Source of the DNA: Micropruina sp.
GTDB lineage: Bacteria; Actinomycetota; Actinomycetes; Propionibacteriales; Propionibacteriaceae
Direction: 5' to 3'
Length of the DNA stretch: 34,170 nucleotides
Assembly (NCBI GenBank): GCA_018055925.1
Contig: JAGPGQ010000010.1
Coordinates: 1 to 34,170, forward strand
This document shows positions 6,696 to 14,708 of this stretch, in pieces. Within the stretch, counting starts at the first letter, position 1, and every line of letters begins with the position of its first letter. Made by a program: the position numbers and the translations under genes. The notes beneath the pieces were generated by a model. It was not told the origin of the DNA. It did not search any database and saw only the letters and a program-made list of their open reading frames with translations.

Positions 6696-8092
6696 TGCTT
6701 CGCATCTACGACAGTGCTGTCCGGAAGCTACGCAACTTCGTCCCGCTGAACCCAGGACGAGTCTCAATCTATGTGTGCGGGCCAACCGTGCAGTCCGCGC
6801 CTCACATCGGGCACCTTCGTAGCGCCCTCGTCTACGATCTCTGGCGACGCTGGCTCACCCACCGCGGCTACGCGGTCACCCTCGTTCGCAACGTCACCGA
6901 CGTCGACGACAAGGTTCTGGACCTGGCAACCGAGACTGAACCATGGTGGGCACGCGCCTACCGTGTCGAGACGGAGTTCGCGCGCTCGTACGCCGCGCTG
7001 GGTGTTCTCCCGCCAACCCATGAGCCCCGAACTTCCGGTCACATCCCGCAGGCACTGACCCTGATCGAACGACTCCTTCGCCGCGGACACGCCTACGTCG
7101 CCAGCGACGGCTCCGGCGACGTCTACTTCGATGTCAGCAGCTGGCGGGCATACGGCAAGCTCACCAGGCAGACCCCCGGCGCCGTAGCGGACCCTGATAA
7201 AGGGCCTGGCGGGGCAAAGATCGATCCCCGCGACTTCGCGCTTTGGAAGGGAGCCAAGCCCAGCGACCCAGAATCCGCGCGTTGGCGCTCACCGTGGGGA
7301 ACCGGCAGGCCGGGATGGCACATACAGTGCTCAGCGATGTCCCAGCACTACCTCGGACGTGCGTTCGACATCCACGGAGGCGGCCTCGACCTGCGATTCC
7401 CGCACCATGAGAACGAGCTTGCCCAGTCCACCGCAGCAGGCGACGAGTTCGCCAAGTACTGGATACACAACGGCCTCGTCACGATCGACGGGCAGAAGAT
7501 GGCCAAGTCGCTGAACAACTCTCTGTATGCCGATGAACTCCTCCGCCGTGTCGGCCCGGCGACGCTGCGTTACTACCTGCTCAGCGCGCACTACCGCAGT
7601 GCCTTGGACTATCAGGAGAAGGATCTCACGCACACCGAGGCTGCAGTCACGAGAATCGCGACGTTCCAGCACCGAGCACGCACACGACTCGCGAACACAG
7701 CATCCGACGCCCCGACGCCGCCCATTGCCTTCGCGGCCGCGCTCGACGACGACCTGAATGTCCCAGCGGCGCTCGCAGTCCTGCACGACCACGTGCGCGC
7801 GGGCAACATCGCTCTGGATAACGGCGATCCAGCTGCCGCCATGTCTACGTACGAATCGGTGCTCGCGATGACCGAAGTGTTAGGGATCGAGCCCGGCGGC
7901 TTCACGACCGCCCCGCGAGCCGACGTTCATGGCAGCACGATCTCTACCCTCGTCGAGGTTCTACTCGCGAATCGCTCTCATGCGCGGGACGCAGGAGATT
8001 TCTCCACCGCCGACCGCATCCGGAACGAACTGGCTAGCGCTGGGATCGCCATCCAGGACCACACCTCAGGCACCACCTGGACGCAGGCGTAG
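6695..8092 (+). CDS. cysS: Cysteinyl-tRNA synthetase (probable second copy)
   Basis: Class Ia synthetase of 465 residues, full length for the family. The HIGH motif is HIGH (37-40) and the KMSKS motif is K-M-A-K-S (268-272). The zinc ligands expected for this family are all present: Cys28, Cys212, His237, Glu241. The anticodon-binding region follows from about residue 310, and a DALR-like end (ARDAGDFSTADRIRNELASAGI) closes it. A housekeeping cysS normally lies elsewhere in an actinobacterial chromosome, so a copy inside a stress operon is probably an extra one. It may raise capacity, tolerate oxidation or an inhibitor, or supply persulfides, an activity reported for this enzyme family. Convergent with mshC, 47 bp between stops. 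Confidence 0.95.
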   Translation: MLRIYDSAVRKLRNFVPLNPGRVSIYVCGPTVQSAPHIGHLRSALVYDLWRRWLTHRGYAVTLVRNVTDVDDKVLDLATETEPWWARAYRVETEFARSYAALGVLPPTHEPRTSGHIPQALTLIERLLRRGHAYVASDGSGDVYFDVSSWRAYGKLTRQTPGAVADPDKGPGGAKIDPRDFALWKGAKPSDPESARWRSPWGTGRPGWHIQCSAMSQHYLGRAFDIHGGGLDLRFPHHENELAQSTAAGDEFAKYWIHNGLVTIDGQKMAKSLNNSLYADELLRRVGPATLRYYLLSAHYRSALDYQEKDLTHTEAAVTRIATFQHRARTRLANTASDAPTPPIAFAAALDDDLNVPAALAVLHDHVRAGNIALDNGDPAAAMSTYESVLAMTEVLGIEPGGFTTAPRADVHGSTISTLVEVLLANRSHARDAGDFSTADRIRNELASAGIAIQDHTSGTTWTQA

Positions 8093-8139
8093 CCAACTCG
8101 TGCACGATGGTCGAATACTTCCGTTCCGGGGTGATCCGA

Positions 8140-9378
8140 TCAGAGCAAGAGACCGAGTGAGGCGTCCGCCAGACGTCGAACCGTCATAGGGGCAGAGCTG
8201 TCTCGCTTGTCTGCCACTGTGTCGGTACCAAGCGAGGCGTCAACCCACTCCTGCAAAATGGTGACTGCGGCCGGAGCGTCAAGGTCGGCGGCTAGTGCCG
8301 AGAGCACGGCCTGCTCGACCGGTGCTGCCGGCGCCCCGCTACCGAGAGCCAGGGCACGACGCCACTGCTTCAATGTGTCGAGTGCGGCCGAGATTTCGGC
8401 GTCTGTCCACTCCCAGCTTGATCGATAGTGGTGCCGCATGAGGGCGAGGCGGATGGCCGCAGGGTCCACTCCTTGCTTTCGCAGAGAGGAGACGAAGACC
8501 AGGTTTCCGCGCGACTTCGACATCTTCTCGCCGTCGTACGCAACCATCCCGGCATGGACGAAGGTCTGCGCGAACCGATGCTGTGGATGAATGACATGAC
8601 CGAGTCCTGCGGACATCTCGTGGTGCGGGAATGCCAGGTCTCGTCCTCCGCCCTGTACGTCGAAGGATGATCCCAGATGTTCCTGGGCGATTGTGGTGCA
8701 TCCGATGTGCCAACCGGGTCGTCCCGGCCCCCACGGACTGGGCCAGGACGGCTCCCCTTGCCGCTCGCCGCGCCAAACCAGGCAGTCGAGCGGGTCGCGC
8801 TTGCCTCTCCGATCGGGGTCACCGCCACGCTCGGCGAAGTCCTTCAACATCACATCGCGGTCGAGTGACGATACGCGGCCGAAGGATGGGTCGGCAGACA
8901 CCTCGAAGTAGAGGTCGGTTCCCACTCGGTAGATAGAGCCGCGCTCCTTCAACATCTCGATGCGAGAGATGATCTTGGTGACGGCCTCGGAGACTCCGAC
9001 GAAGTGTGCGGGTGGCAGGACGCGTAAGGCTGTCATGTCCTGTCGGAATCGCTCGGTCTCGCGTTGTGCGAGATCACTCCAGGGAATGCCTCGCGCGTGG
9101 GCGCGTTCCAGCAGCGGGTCATCGATGTCGGTGACGTTCTGAACATAGATGACATCGTGCCCGGCGTTTCGAAGGGCGCGGTTGAGTAGGTCAAAGCCGA
9201 CGTAGGTTGCCGCATGGCCGAGATGAGTGGAGTCGTAGGGTGTGATGCCGCAGACGTACATCCGCGCGGCGTCATTCGGCGGCAACGTCACCAAGGATCG
9301 GTTCTCAGTGTCATAGACCGAGACTGCGGGCCCGTGTACATCCAAGCGTGGAATCTCTAGACGGGGCCATGCCAACAT
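8140..9378 (-). CDS. mshC: Mycothiol ligase MshC (cysteine:GlcN-Ins ligase)
   Basis: Joins cysteine to 1D-myo-inosityl 2-amino-2-deoxy-glucopyranoside (GlcN-Ins), the third-step enzyme of mycothiol synthesis, with cysteinyl-AMP as intermediate. From the ATG at 9378 the protein has 412 residues, the normal MshC length; earlier in-frame starts add non-conserved residues. MshC rather than CysRS is indicated by MLAWP near the start, [34 protein letters not shown] and the early end without an anticodon domain. HLGH is at 52-55 and KMSKS at 285-289; Cys43, Cys227 and His252 fit the zinc site. As with cysS, this is probably a second copy outside the normal locus. Last gene of a five-gene minus-strand operon. 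Confidence 0.93.
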   Translation of the reverse strand: MLAWPRLEIPRLDVHGPAVSVYDTENRSLVTLPPNDAARMYVCGITPYDSTHLGHAATYVGFDLLNRALRNAGHDVIYVQNVTDIDDPLLERAHARGIPWSDLAQRETERFRQDMTALRVLPPAHFVGVSEAVTKIISRIEMLKERGSIYRVGTDLYFEVSADPSFGRVSSLDRDVMLKDFAERGGDPDRRGKRDPLDCLVWRGERQGEPSWPSPWGPGRPGWHIGCTTIAQEHLGSSFDVQGGGRDLAFPHHEMSAGLGHVIHPQHRFAQTFVHAGMVAYDGEKMSKSRGNLVFVSSLRKQGVDPAAIRLALMRHHYRSSWEWTDAEISAALDTLKQWRRALALGSGAPAAPVEQAVLSALAADLDAPAAVTILQEWVDASLGTDTVADKRDSSAPMTVRRLADASLGLLL

Positions 9379-9460
9379 GTCGTGGTCCTCGTAGTCGATG
9401 AAGCCACACCAGAGGATTCGGCGTGGATTCCTGATCCTGCTGACAGAGTGTCGCGAGGGC

Positions 9461-9853
9461 TCATGCGGGCGTCCATCCGCGCAGGAATGCCAGCACCTTG
9501 GCTTCGGATACCTCACAGGGCCGTAGGTGCTCTGCTTTGCGAGTGCGGTACACGTTGGCGCTGATCAGGTCGTCCCCTCCTAGCTCCTCGGCCGAGATGC
9601 TGATGCTCTGGCCATGCACTCGCGTGGTACGGGTCAATCCGTATGAGCGACCTTCGTATGCGACGACGGTCCAGCCTTCAGGAACCCGATCGACCATTGC
9701 CTGCAAGCTGGCTGTGGCCTGACTCGCACCATCATGCTCGGGAGGCATCGAGTGGATAGAGCTCGAACTGTGAGAGTCGGGGGCACAACTCCTCACCATG
9801 GCATGGCTCGTGGAATCGCGCGCGAGCTCTGGAACTCGTGCTTCAGAAGGCAT
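9461..9853 (-). CDS. Small conserved protein, Msr-associated type
   Basis: About 130 residues if started at the ATG at 9853, which has GGGGAGGG just upstream. A GTG at 9874 overlaps the tetR stop and an ATG at 9748 would keep only the conserved part. The last 80 residues are compact: [23 protein letters not shown], then [16 protein letters not shown] and [19 protein letters not shown] associate this pattern with short actinobacterial proteins labelled peptide methionine sulfoxide reductase in databases, although none of the MsrA or MsrB motifs is present, so I do not assign that activity. The first 45 residues are rich in Ser and probably disordered. Placed between tetR and mshC. Confidence 0.65.
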   Translation of the reverse strand: MPSEARVPELARDSTSHAMVRSCAPDSHSSSSIHSMPPEHDGASQATASLQAMVDRVPEGWTVVAYEGRSYGLTRTTRVHGQSISISAEELGGDDLISANVYRTRKAEHLRPCEVSEAKVLAFLRGWTPA

Positions 9854-9870
9854 GTGCCCTCCCCCGCAGT

Positions 9871-10494
9871 TCACTCTGCGGCGCTCAGCGCGACGCGGAT
9901 GGAATCGAGAGCCATGTCGAGCGCGATCGCCATGCTGCGCTCGTCCCGTGTGGTCTTGACGAGGAGGTACCCGCCTTGGACAGCGGCCATCAGACCGACG
10001 GCTAGCTCTTCAGGGTCTGCGTCCGGCCGTAGCTCGCCTGAGTCCTGCATGCGCTCCAGTCCGAGACGGAACCAGTGCTGCCAGACGCTGAATCCTCGTT
10101 GGAGATTCTCACGCGCAGTTTCACACCGGCCAGCGATCTCGCCCGCCAGCGACCCCATCGGACAGCCGTGAGCACCTCGCCAACCACGCACTCCTACCAC
10201 GATCGCATCCCGCCAACGCTCGAAGCCGCGCATCGTGCGCAGGTCGTCGAGGAATGGTGCCTGCTCGCCAAGCACCCGTTCAATCTGGGCCCTCACGACT
10301 GCCTCAACCAACTCGGTCTTGTCCGAGAAGTAGTGGTAAACCTGAGACTTGCCCGTTCCGCTGGCCTCTATGACATCGTCAACGCTGGTGGCCTCAACGC
10401 CCTGCGTGTACATGAGATCGGCGGCTGCCGCGACGATACGCAGACGGGTGGCCTCGCCCTTGGCGGTCAGCCGTCGCGGCTTCTTCTCACTCAC
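9871..10494 (-). CDS. TetR/AcrR family repressor (paralogue of 544-1185)
   Basis: 207-residue TetR repressor. The DNA-binding part (residues about 9-58: TAKGEATRLRIVAAAADLMY, then SGTGKSQVYHYFSDKTELVE) and the ligand domain both align well with the first TetR of the window. It shares the GCPMGSLAGEI motif (Cys111) and has an additional Cys124. It is the third gene of the operon starting at 11852 and would be autoregulated if it binds the GTACT-N4-AGTAC palindrome at the operon promoter. The start ATG lies 39 bp after the DUF1003 stop. The ligand is unknown; the conserved cysteine makes oxidants or electrophiles a reasonable guess. Confidence 0.92.
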   Translation of the reverse strand: MSEKKPRRLTAKGEATRLRIVAAAADLMYTQGVEATSVDDVIEASGTGKSQVYHYFSDKTELVEAVVRAQIERVLGEQAPFLDDLRTMRGFERWRDAIVVGVRGWRGAHGCPMGSLAGEIAGRCETARENLQRGFSVWQHWFRLGLERMQDSGELRPDADPEELAVGLMAAVQGGYLLVKTTRDERSMAIALDMALDSIRVALSAAE

Positions 10495-10533
10495 CGTGCC
10501 CCCAATCTGGACTGGAGCCGCCAGCCTCGGGGG

Positions 10534-11157
10534 TCACGATGAGTCCTGCGATCGAGTCGCTCCCGTCCGTGGTTTCTCAGGCGCACCGCTACCTCCCGGT
10601 GCGTCAACGGCACCTGACGACCGGTCGCGTTCCCACTGCTCAAGAACCGAGTTGATGGCATGACTGATCGAGTGCAGATCGGCTTCGGTGTTCTGAGAGA
10701 TGTGGAACGTCTCGATGTCTCGCGCACGGTCCCGGTCGGACTCCCGTCGCTGAGTGAGCAGAATCAGCGGTCCCTGCAGAGCAGCGACGATCGCCAGAGC
10801 CGTTCCTAGATAGTCCAGCATGGCCGTCGGGTGGGGATAGAAGAGCGGCAAGATGGTGTTCACGACAAACCACGCGAGAATCGCCACCACCAGGATCAGC
10901 AGGAACGGCCATGAGCCCGCGACGCTCGCCACCCAGGCAGCGGCCTTGTCTCCAGGGCTCGACCGCGCTTCTCTGAACATGCTGAGTTGGTGCCCGCAGT
11001 GCGGGCAAGCGAACATCTCGCGGCCTACGATGTCGCTGAAGTGGCCGTCCATCTCGGGCTCGGAATGGTGTCGAGAAGCGCGGTGCAAACCGGCGCCACT
11101 TCCCTTTCCAGACTCTGGTGACTGCTCTGTTTGCTCGTCGCGCTCCGGCTTGGTCAT
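10534..11157 (-). CDS. DUF1003 membrane protein with N-terminal zinc-ribbon motif
   Basis: 207-residue inner-membrane protein. A polar N-terminus carries FACPHCGHQ, half of a zinc ribbon, around residue 50. The DUF1003 core has two membrane segments (SWPFLLILVVAILAWFVVN and AMLDYLGTALAIVAALQGPL) followed by the signature ILLTQRRESDRDRARDIETF and a coiled helix. Members are related to the CorA-regulating CorC/DUF1003 literature only loosely; no activity is established. The start ATG overlaps the stop of the RraA-like gene (ATGA), so it is co-translated with it. Confidence 0.85.
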   Translation of the reverse strand: MTKPERDEQTEQSPESGKGSGAGLHRASRHHSEPEMDGHFSDIVGREMFACPHCGHQLSMFREARSSPGDKAAAWVASVAGSWPFLLILVVAILAWFVVNTILPLFYPHPTAMLDYLGTALAIVAALQGPLILLTQRRESDRDRARDIETFHISQNTEADLHSISHAINSVLEQWERDRSSGAVDAPGGSGAPEKPRTGATRSQDSS

Positions 11158-11852
11158 CGCTCTCGCTCTCCCCGGGTGCTCTCCCCGGCACTGGCGCGTT
11201 CCTGCGCGATCTGCTCGCGGAAGTGCGCGTCCTCCTGCTTGACCGCTATGGCACCGAGCAGGATCTCGTCGATCTCTGCAGCGGGGATGATGACCGCACC
11301 CGACCCGTCGGCGAAAACATAGTCGCCCGGCATGACGCCGACACCGCGCAGCACCACGGGAACATTCGCCCGGTGTGGAGTGATCAGCGCACCGCCAGCC
11401 TCCACCGCCTCACCAGCGCAGTACGAGGTGAACCCGTACGTTCGGAGCTCAGTGAAGTCCCGGAGTCGGCCATCTGTCAGCACTCCGTCGAGCCCGTAGT
11501 GGTGCACGCGACCCAGCTTCGTTCCACCGCCTACCGAGACGCCTGGATGGCCATTGGTCGCGAGCACAAGAACTTTTCCCTCAGAGTCGTCCCCAACTGC
11601 CTCACGGAACAGCGATCGGAAATCGTGCACTGCGGGGTCGACGCTTGCAGCGCAACTGGGGAAGAAGGCGATCGTCACGGCTGGTCCGAAGAGGACCCTG
11701 CCGGGGGTGGGGCTCTCCAGCCCCAGGATGTGCGCGCCGTGGCGGTGGCGACGACCCAACGCATCGACTATGTCGGCACAACCGATCTGCTCGGCCTGCG
11801 CCCGCCGGTCCTTGGCGCTTGCGCGGTTGGTCGCACGAGGTTCTCCACTCAC
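11154..11852 (-). CDS. RraA / HMG-CHA aldolase family protein
   Basis: 232-residue protein of the RraA fold, which includes 4-hydroxy-4-methyl-2-oxoglutarate (HMG) aldolases, oxaloacetate decarboxylases and the RNase E inhibitor RraA. Typical blocks are CADIVDALGRR, GPAVTIAFF, GGTKLGRVHHYGLDGVLTDGRLRDFTEL (with the catalytic DGxxRD) and GDYVFADGSGAVIIP. The intact DGRLRD motif points to a metal-dependent aldolase or decarboxylase rather than the E. coli RraA regulator. The GTG at 11852 lies only a few bases after the predicted transcription start, so the message may be nearly leaderless. First gene of the operon ending with mshC. The link to thiol metabolism is not obvious. Confidence 0.87.
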   Translation of the reverse strand: MSGEPRATNRASAKDRRAQAEQIGCADIVDALGRRHRHGAHILGLESPTPGRVLFGPAVTIAFFPSCAASVDPAVHDFRSLFREAVGDDSEGKVLVLATNGHPGVSVGGGTKLGRVHHYGLDGVLTDGRLRDFTELRTYGFTSYCAGEAVEAGGALITPHRANVPVVLRGVGVMPGDYVFADGSGAVIIPAAEIDEILLGAIAVKQEDAHFREQIAQERASAGESTRGERER

Positions 11853-11861
11853 AGGACATCA

Positions 11862-11894
11862 CGATGCCAGAGCCTTTTATGTACTGTCAAGTAC
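11862..11894 (-). promoter_or_regulatory. Predicted promoter with overlapping palindromic operator
   Basis: On the minus strand a consensus -35 TTGACA (plus 11885-11890) lies inside the perfect palindrome GTACT-N4-AGTAC (11881-11894). A poor -10 (GCATCG or CATCGT, plus 11861-11867) follows 17-18 bp later. The 5-4-5 layout equals that of the GGACC-N4-GGTCC sites but with other half sites, so the second TetR may bind here and repress the RraA-like-to-mshC operon. Confidence 0.5.
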
Positions 11895-12102
11895 GAAATA
11901 CTGGTGCGCTGATGCACCCAGGGACTCCGGGGTCTCGAAGCCTGCAATACCGCCGGACGTGTTCACGGCGGAGGTCAGGACACGTCCCAATACGCGTGAA
12001 CAGCACTCTTGACCACGGAGTGTCCACCTGCAGCGGTTCGGGACAGTCACGTTCCCTTCGCCCGAGGCTGACACCGACGCGGTCGACGCGGACCAATCCG
12101 TG

Positions 12103-12126
12103 GTAGTAGATTGTACTATCTGCTAC
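12103..12126. promoter_or_regulatory. 24-bp near-perfect palindrome
   Basis: GTAGTAGAT and ATCTGCTAC are inverted with one mismatch around the spacer TGTACT. The site lies in an AT-rich patch, 324 bp before araC and 251 bp before the RraA-like gene. It is a probable binding site for a dimeric regulator; which one cannot be read from the sequence. Confidence 0.4.
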
Positions 12127-12449
12127 ATTTTTACACGCGCCGCGAGTCAGCACCGCTGCGGCGGAAGCCAGATCAAGCCCTCGGGGCGGGGATGCGAGCG
12201 CCTTGCCGCCGTGCGAGAGGACCAAGAACGCCGACCATGACTGCCCGACCTCACCACTGTGCGACCTCTCGGCCAGAGGGCTGCGCGCCGCAACACGCTG
12301 GGGTAGGGCCTCGCGACTCACACCCGCCTAGAGGTCGGCCGGACGTCGATGTCCATAGACCTCGGGGCGCCCCACCAGCGTTCGCGATGAGAGGGGCGCA
12401 CGTCATGACCCAGTCCATACCTGGCGCGGGTCGGCAGTAGCGGGCGTGT

Positions 12450-13358
12450 ATGCCTTCAGTGCGCTTTCAACCGATCGTCGCTCGTACTCGCAGCATCCGT
12501 GTGCCTATCGCGCCCGTGGCGCATGACTGCGTCAAGCTGATCTTCGTCCGCGCAGGGTCCGCGATCGTACTCAGCGAGTTCGGCGAGAGGCCAGTATGCG
12601 CCGGTGACGTCGTGGCCCTGGGCGCCAACACCCTGTGCGGAAGCGAACCTGAGGATCTAGTCACCGTCACCACGCTCTGCCTGGACCAAGACTACGTCGT
12701 CGACCAGATCTTCTGGCAGCATGCCGAGCTGCTTGCAGACCGGTTCGAGGCGCATGACTTCACCGACGAGCTCTACTCCGAGTCGGCCCAGATACTCCGC
12801 CTTGGAGAGGACCGCGCTCGGATATTTACACCACTCCTGGACGAGTTGGTCGCGCTCAGTGTCGATGGGCCGTGCACCGAGAGTTTCTATCGGATGCAGG
12901 CGCTGCTCTTTGGCGTGCTCGATATCGTAAGCCCATACGTGAAGACGTCGCCGGTGCGACGGACTTCGAACCTGCGGAGGACGGGTCGCCCTGGTACGCC
13001 ACGCCACCGGCGGTTCACGCCTCTACGGGACGAGGCTCGCGAAGCGCTCCACCTGCTTCGCGACGCGCCGGCCGACGACTGGACACTTGGTCGACTCGCG
13101 GCCGCAATAAATCTATCGCCCTCGCAGCTCGGGCGGATCTTCGTGGACGCTTACGGCAAGACCCCCATGACGTACCTCACGACCGTACGAGCCGAGCATC
13201 TGGCTCGGCTGCTGCGCGAGACAGACCTGCCGATTGAGGCAGCGATGCGCGAAGTGGGGTGGTGCAGTCGCGGCCATGCTGCACGGATGTTTCGTCACGC
13301 CGTAGGTGTGACACCAACTCGCTATCGGATGATGATCCGGAAGAGAGCTGCCGCCTGA
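12450..13358 (+). CDS. AraC family transcriptional regulator
   Basis: 302-residue regulator. The N-terminal half resembles an AraC cupin sensor (LIFVRAGSAIVLSEFGERPVCAGDVVALGAN, about residues 30-60). The C-terminal AraC double helix-turn-helix covers about residues 195-298: EALHLLRDAPADDWTLGRLA, NLSPSQLGRIFVDAYGKTPMTYLTTVRAEHLARLL, then EVGWCSRGHAARMFRHAVGVTPTRYR. It lies between the redox island and the ICE backbone, in the direction of the ICE genes, and could regulate either. A basic, Arg-rich linker separates the domains. No effector can be deduced. Confidence 0.9.
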   Translation: MPSVRFQPIVARTRSIRVPIAPVAHDCVKLIFVRAGSAIVLSEFGERPVCAGDVVALGANTLCGSEPEDLVTVTTLCLDQDYVVDQIFWQHAELLADRFEAHDFTDELYSESAQILRLGEDRARIFTPLLDELVALSVDGPCTESFYRMQALLFGVLDIVSPYVKTSPVRRTSNLRRTGRPGTPRHRRFTPLRDEAREALHLLRDAPADDWTLGRLAAAINLSPSQLGRIFVDAYGKTPMTYLTTVRAEHLARLLRETDLPIEAAMREVGWCSRGHAARMFRHAVGVTPTRYRMMIRKRAAA

Positions 13359-13472
13359 TCCTGAAGGTACAGATCGCGGCATCGACGATACGGATCACCG
13401 CAGCCTTCCCGCCTCCCGGTACGGAAGGCGTCAAGTGCTGGTAGTCCGGTGGGGACTCGTCGGGTTGACCGC

Positions 13473-13547
13473 CGTACCTGACGGTCACATCGCCTGTTTC
13501 GTTGTCCGTCTGTCGTTGCTGGTTTTCGCGGCGTACCTAATGGTCAC
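13473..13547 (+). repeat. Two 16-bp direct repeats before ardC
   Basis: CGTACCTGACGGTCAC (13473-13488) and CGTACCTAATGGTCAC (13532-13547) differ at two positions and are 59 bp apart start to start. They lie in the 234-bp gap between araC and ardC, just before the ICE backbone, and are candidate regulator sites for the ardC operon. Apart from a weak inverted repeat at 13403-13429 after araC, I see nothing else in this gap. Confidence 0.5.
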
Positions 13548-13592
13548 CGGGCCTGGTCGGCCGGGTGCTCAGAGTATCGGGAGGACACGCCG

Positions 13593-14708
13593 ATGGCGAC
13601 GACACGAGAGCGAGCGCAGGCGGCGCGGGAGGCGAAGCTCGATGAGCTGCACAAGCGCCTGACCGGGGCGGTCGAACACCTCGTCTCCGGTGAGGACTGG
13701 TCGCGCGCGCTCGCATTCGCGGCACAGTTCAGGGCCAGATCGTTCTCAAACACCCTGCTGATCTGGGACCAACATCAGGGTGCCTACGAGCAGGGTCGGG
13801 TTCCGGGGCCGTTCCCGTCGTATGTGGCCGGCTACAAGCAGTGGCAGACACTCGGCCGGCAGGTGGAGAAGGGCCAGCCCGGCTATCAGATTCTCGCTCC
13901 CGTGACGGGCCGGTTTGCCTCGGCGAACCCTGCGGATGCGGAGTCTTGGCGGCGTCTTGGGAAGGGTGAGAAGCCGCGTGCCGGTGAGGTGGTGCGCTCC
14001 AAGATGGTGGGCGTCCGCCCGGCCTATGTGTGGGACGCCTCGCAGACCTCTGGTGACCCGATCCCCGAGCCCCCAGCACCAAACTTGCTGGAAGGCGAGG
14101 CGCCCGCGGGGTTGTGGGACGGCCTCTCTGAGCAGGTGGAGGCGGCCGGGTTCGCGGTGCTGCGGGTGCCGCATGCGGGGATGATCGACGGTGCGAACGG
14201 GATGACCGACTACTCCGCGAACACGGTCGCGGTGCGGGAGGACATGGACCCCGCCGCGCAGGTCAAGACCCTCGCTCATGAACTCGGCCATGTCCTGCTC
14301 CACGGTCCCGACCAGGAGGAGGCGCGGCAGCATCGCGGGATCGGTGAGGTCGAGGCCGAGTCCGTCGCTTTGATGGTCGGCGCCGCCCACGGGATGGACA
14401 CCTCCGGTTACACGATCCCGTACGTCTCCACCTGGGCCGCTCGGGTGGATGGCAAGGAGCCGGTGGAGGTGGTCAAGGCCACCGGGGAGCGGGTCCGCAA
14501 GACCGCCCTGGCGATCCTGGACCGACTCGACACCGCGCAGGTCGGTGACGGCACTCCACCTGGCTTGGAGCGGGACACGGCCCACCGCGAGGTAGCCGTA
14601 CATGCGCGACCGGCAGCCGAGCCGACTTCGCCGCGGCGGGTGGCGTCGTTGCCTGAACCAGGTGCACGCTCCGTACCGGTGCCGGCGTTCGAGGCGCGGG
14701 GGCTGTGA
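13593..14708 (+). CDS. ardC: ArdC-like antirestriction protein
   Basis: 371 residues. The N-terminal ssDNA-binding domain of ArdC is recognisable by FSNTLLIWDQHQGAYEQGRVP and VAGYKQWQTLGRQVEKGQPG (residues about 50-100). The C-terminal part is a zincin-like metallopeptidase with TLAHELGHVLLHG (HELGH at 229-233) and the downstream EVEAESVALMV that supplies the third metal ligand. ArdC proteins protect entering single-stranded DNA from host restriction during conjugation; proteolysis by the zincin domain is possible but unproven here. First gene of the ICE operon; GGGAGG precedes the ATG. The last 50 residues are Pro/Arg-rich. Confidence 0.93.
   Translation: MATTRERAQAAREAKLDELHKRLTGAVEHLVSGEDWSRALAFAAQFRARSFSNTLLIWDQHQGAYEQGRVPGPFPSYVAGYKQWQTLGRQVEKGQPGYQILAPVTGRFASANPADAESWRRLGKGEKPRAGEVVRSKMVGVRPAYVWDASQTSGDPIPEPPAPNLLEGEAPAGLWDGLSEQVEAAGFAVLRVPHAGMIDGANGMTDYSANTVAVREDMDPAAQVKTLAHELGHVLLHGPDQEEARQHRGIGEVEAESVALMVGAAHGMDTSGYTIPYVSTWAARVDGKEPVEVVKATGERVRKTALAILDRLDTAQVGDGTPPGLERDTAHREVAVHARPAAEPTSPRRVASLPEPGARSVPVPAFEARGL

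Larger units (their letters stand above)
11853..12449. other. Intergenic regulatory region between the RraA-like operon and araC
   Basis: 597 bp between divergent genes. It holds the promoter and operator at 11862-11894 and the palindrome at 12103-12126. The reading frames that cross it have no recognisable protein motifs, so I regard it as non-coding. The part around 12100-12140 is distinctly AT-richer than its surroundings. Confidence 0.5.

Noticed and set aside
12111-12440. Possible small gene before araC
   Set aside because: Arg/Pro-rich, no ribosome site, no motif, codon use unlike neighbours.
13403-13429. GCCTTCC / GGAAGGC after araC as terminator
   Set aside because: Suitable arms but no T-run and a 13-base loop; mentioned only as a weak possibility.
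13511-13530. TGTCGTTG followed by GGTTTT, similar to TGTCGTTGGTTT at 33746, as a left attachment site
   Set aside because: Only eight contiguous bases agree and no tRNA 3' fragment is nearby; such a match is expected by chance in 34 kb.
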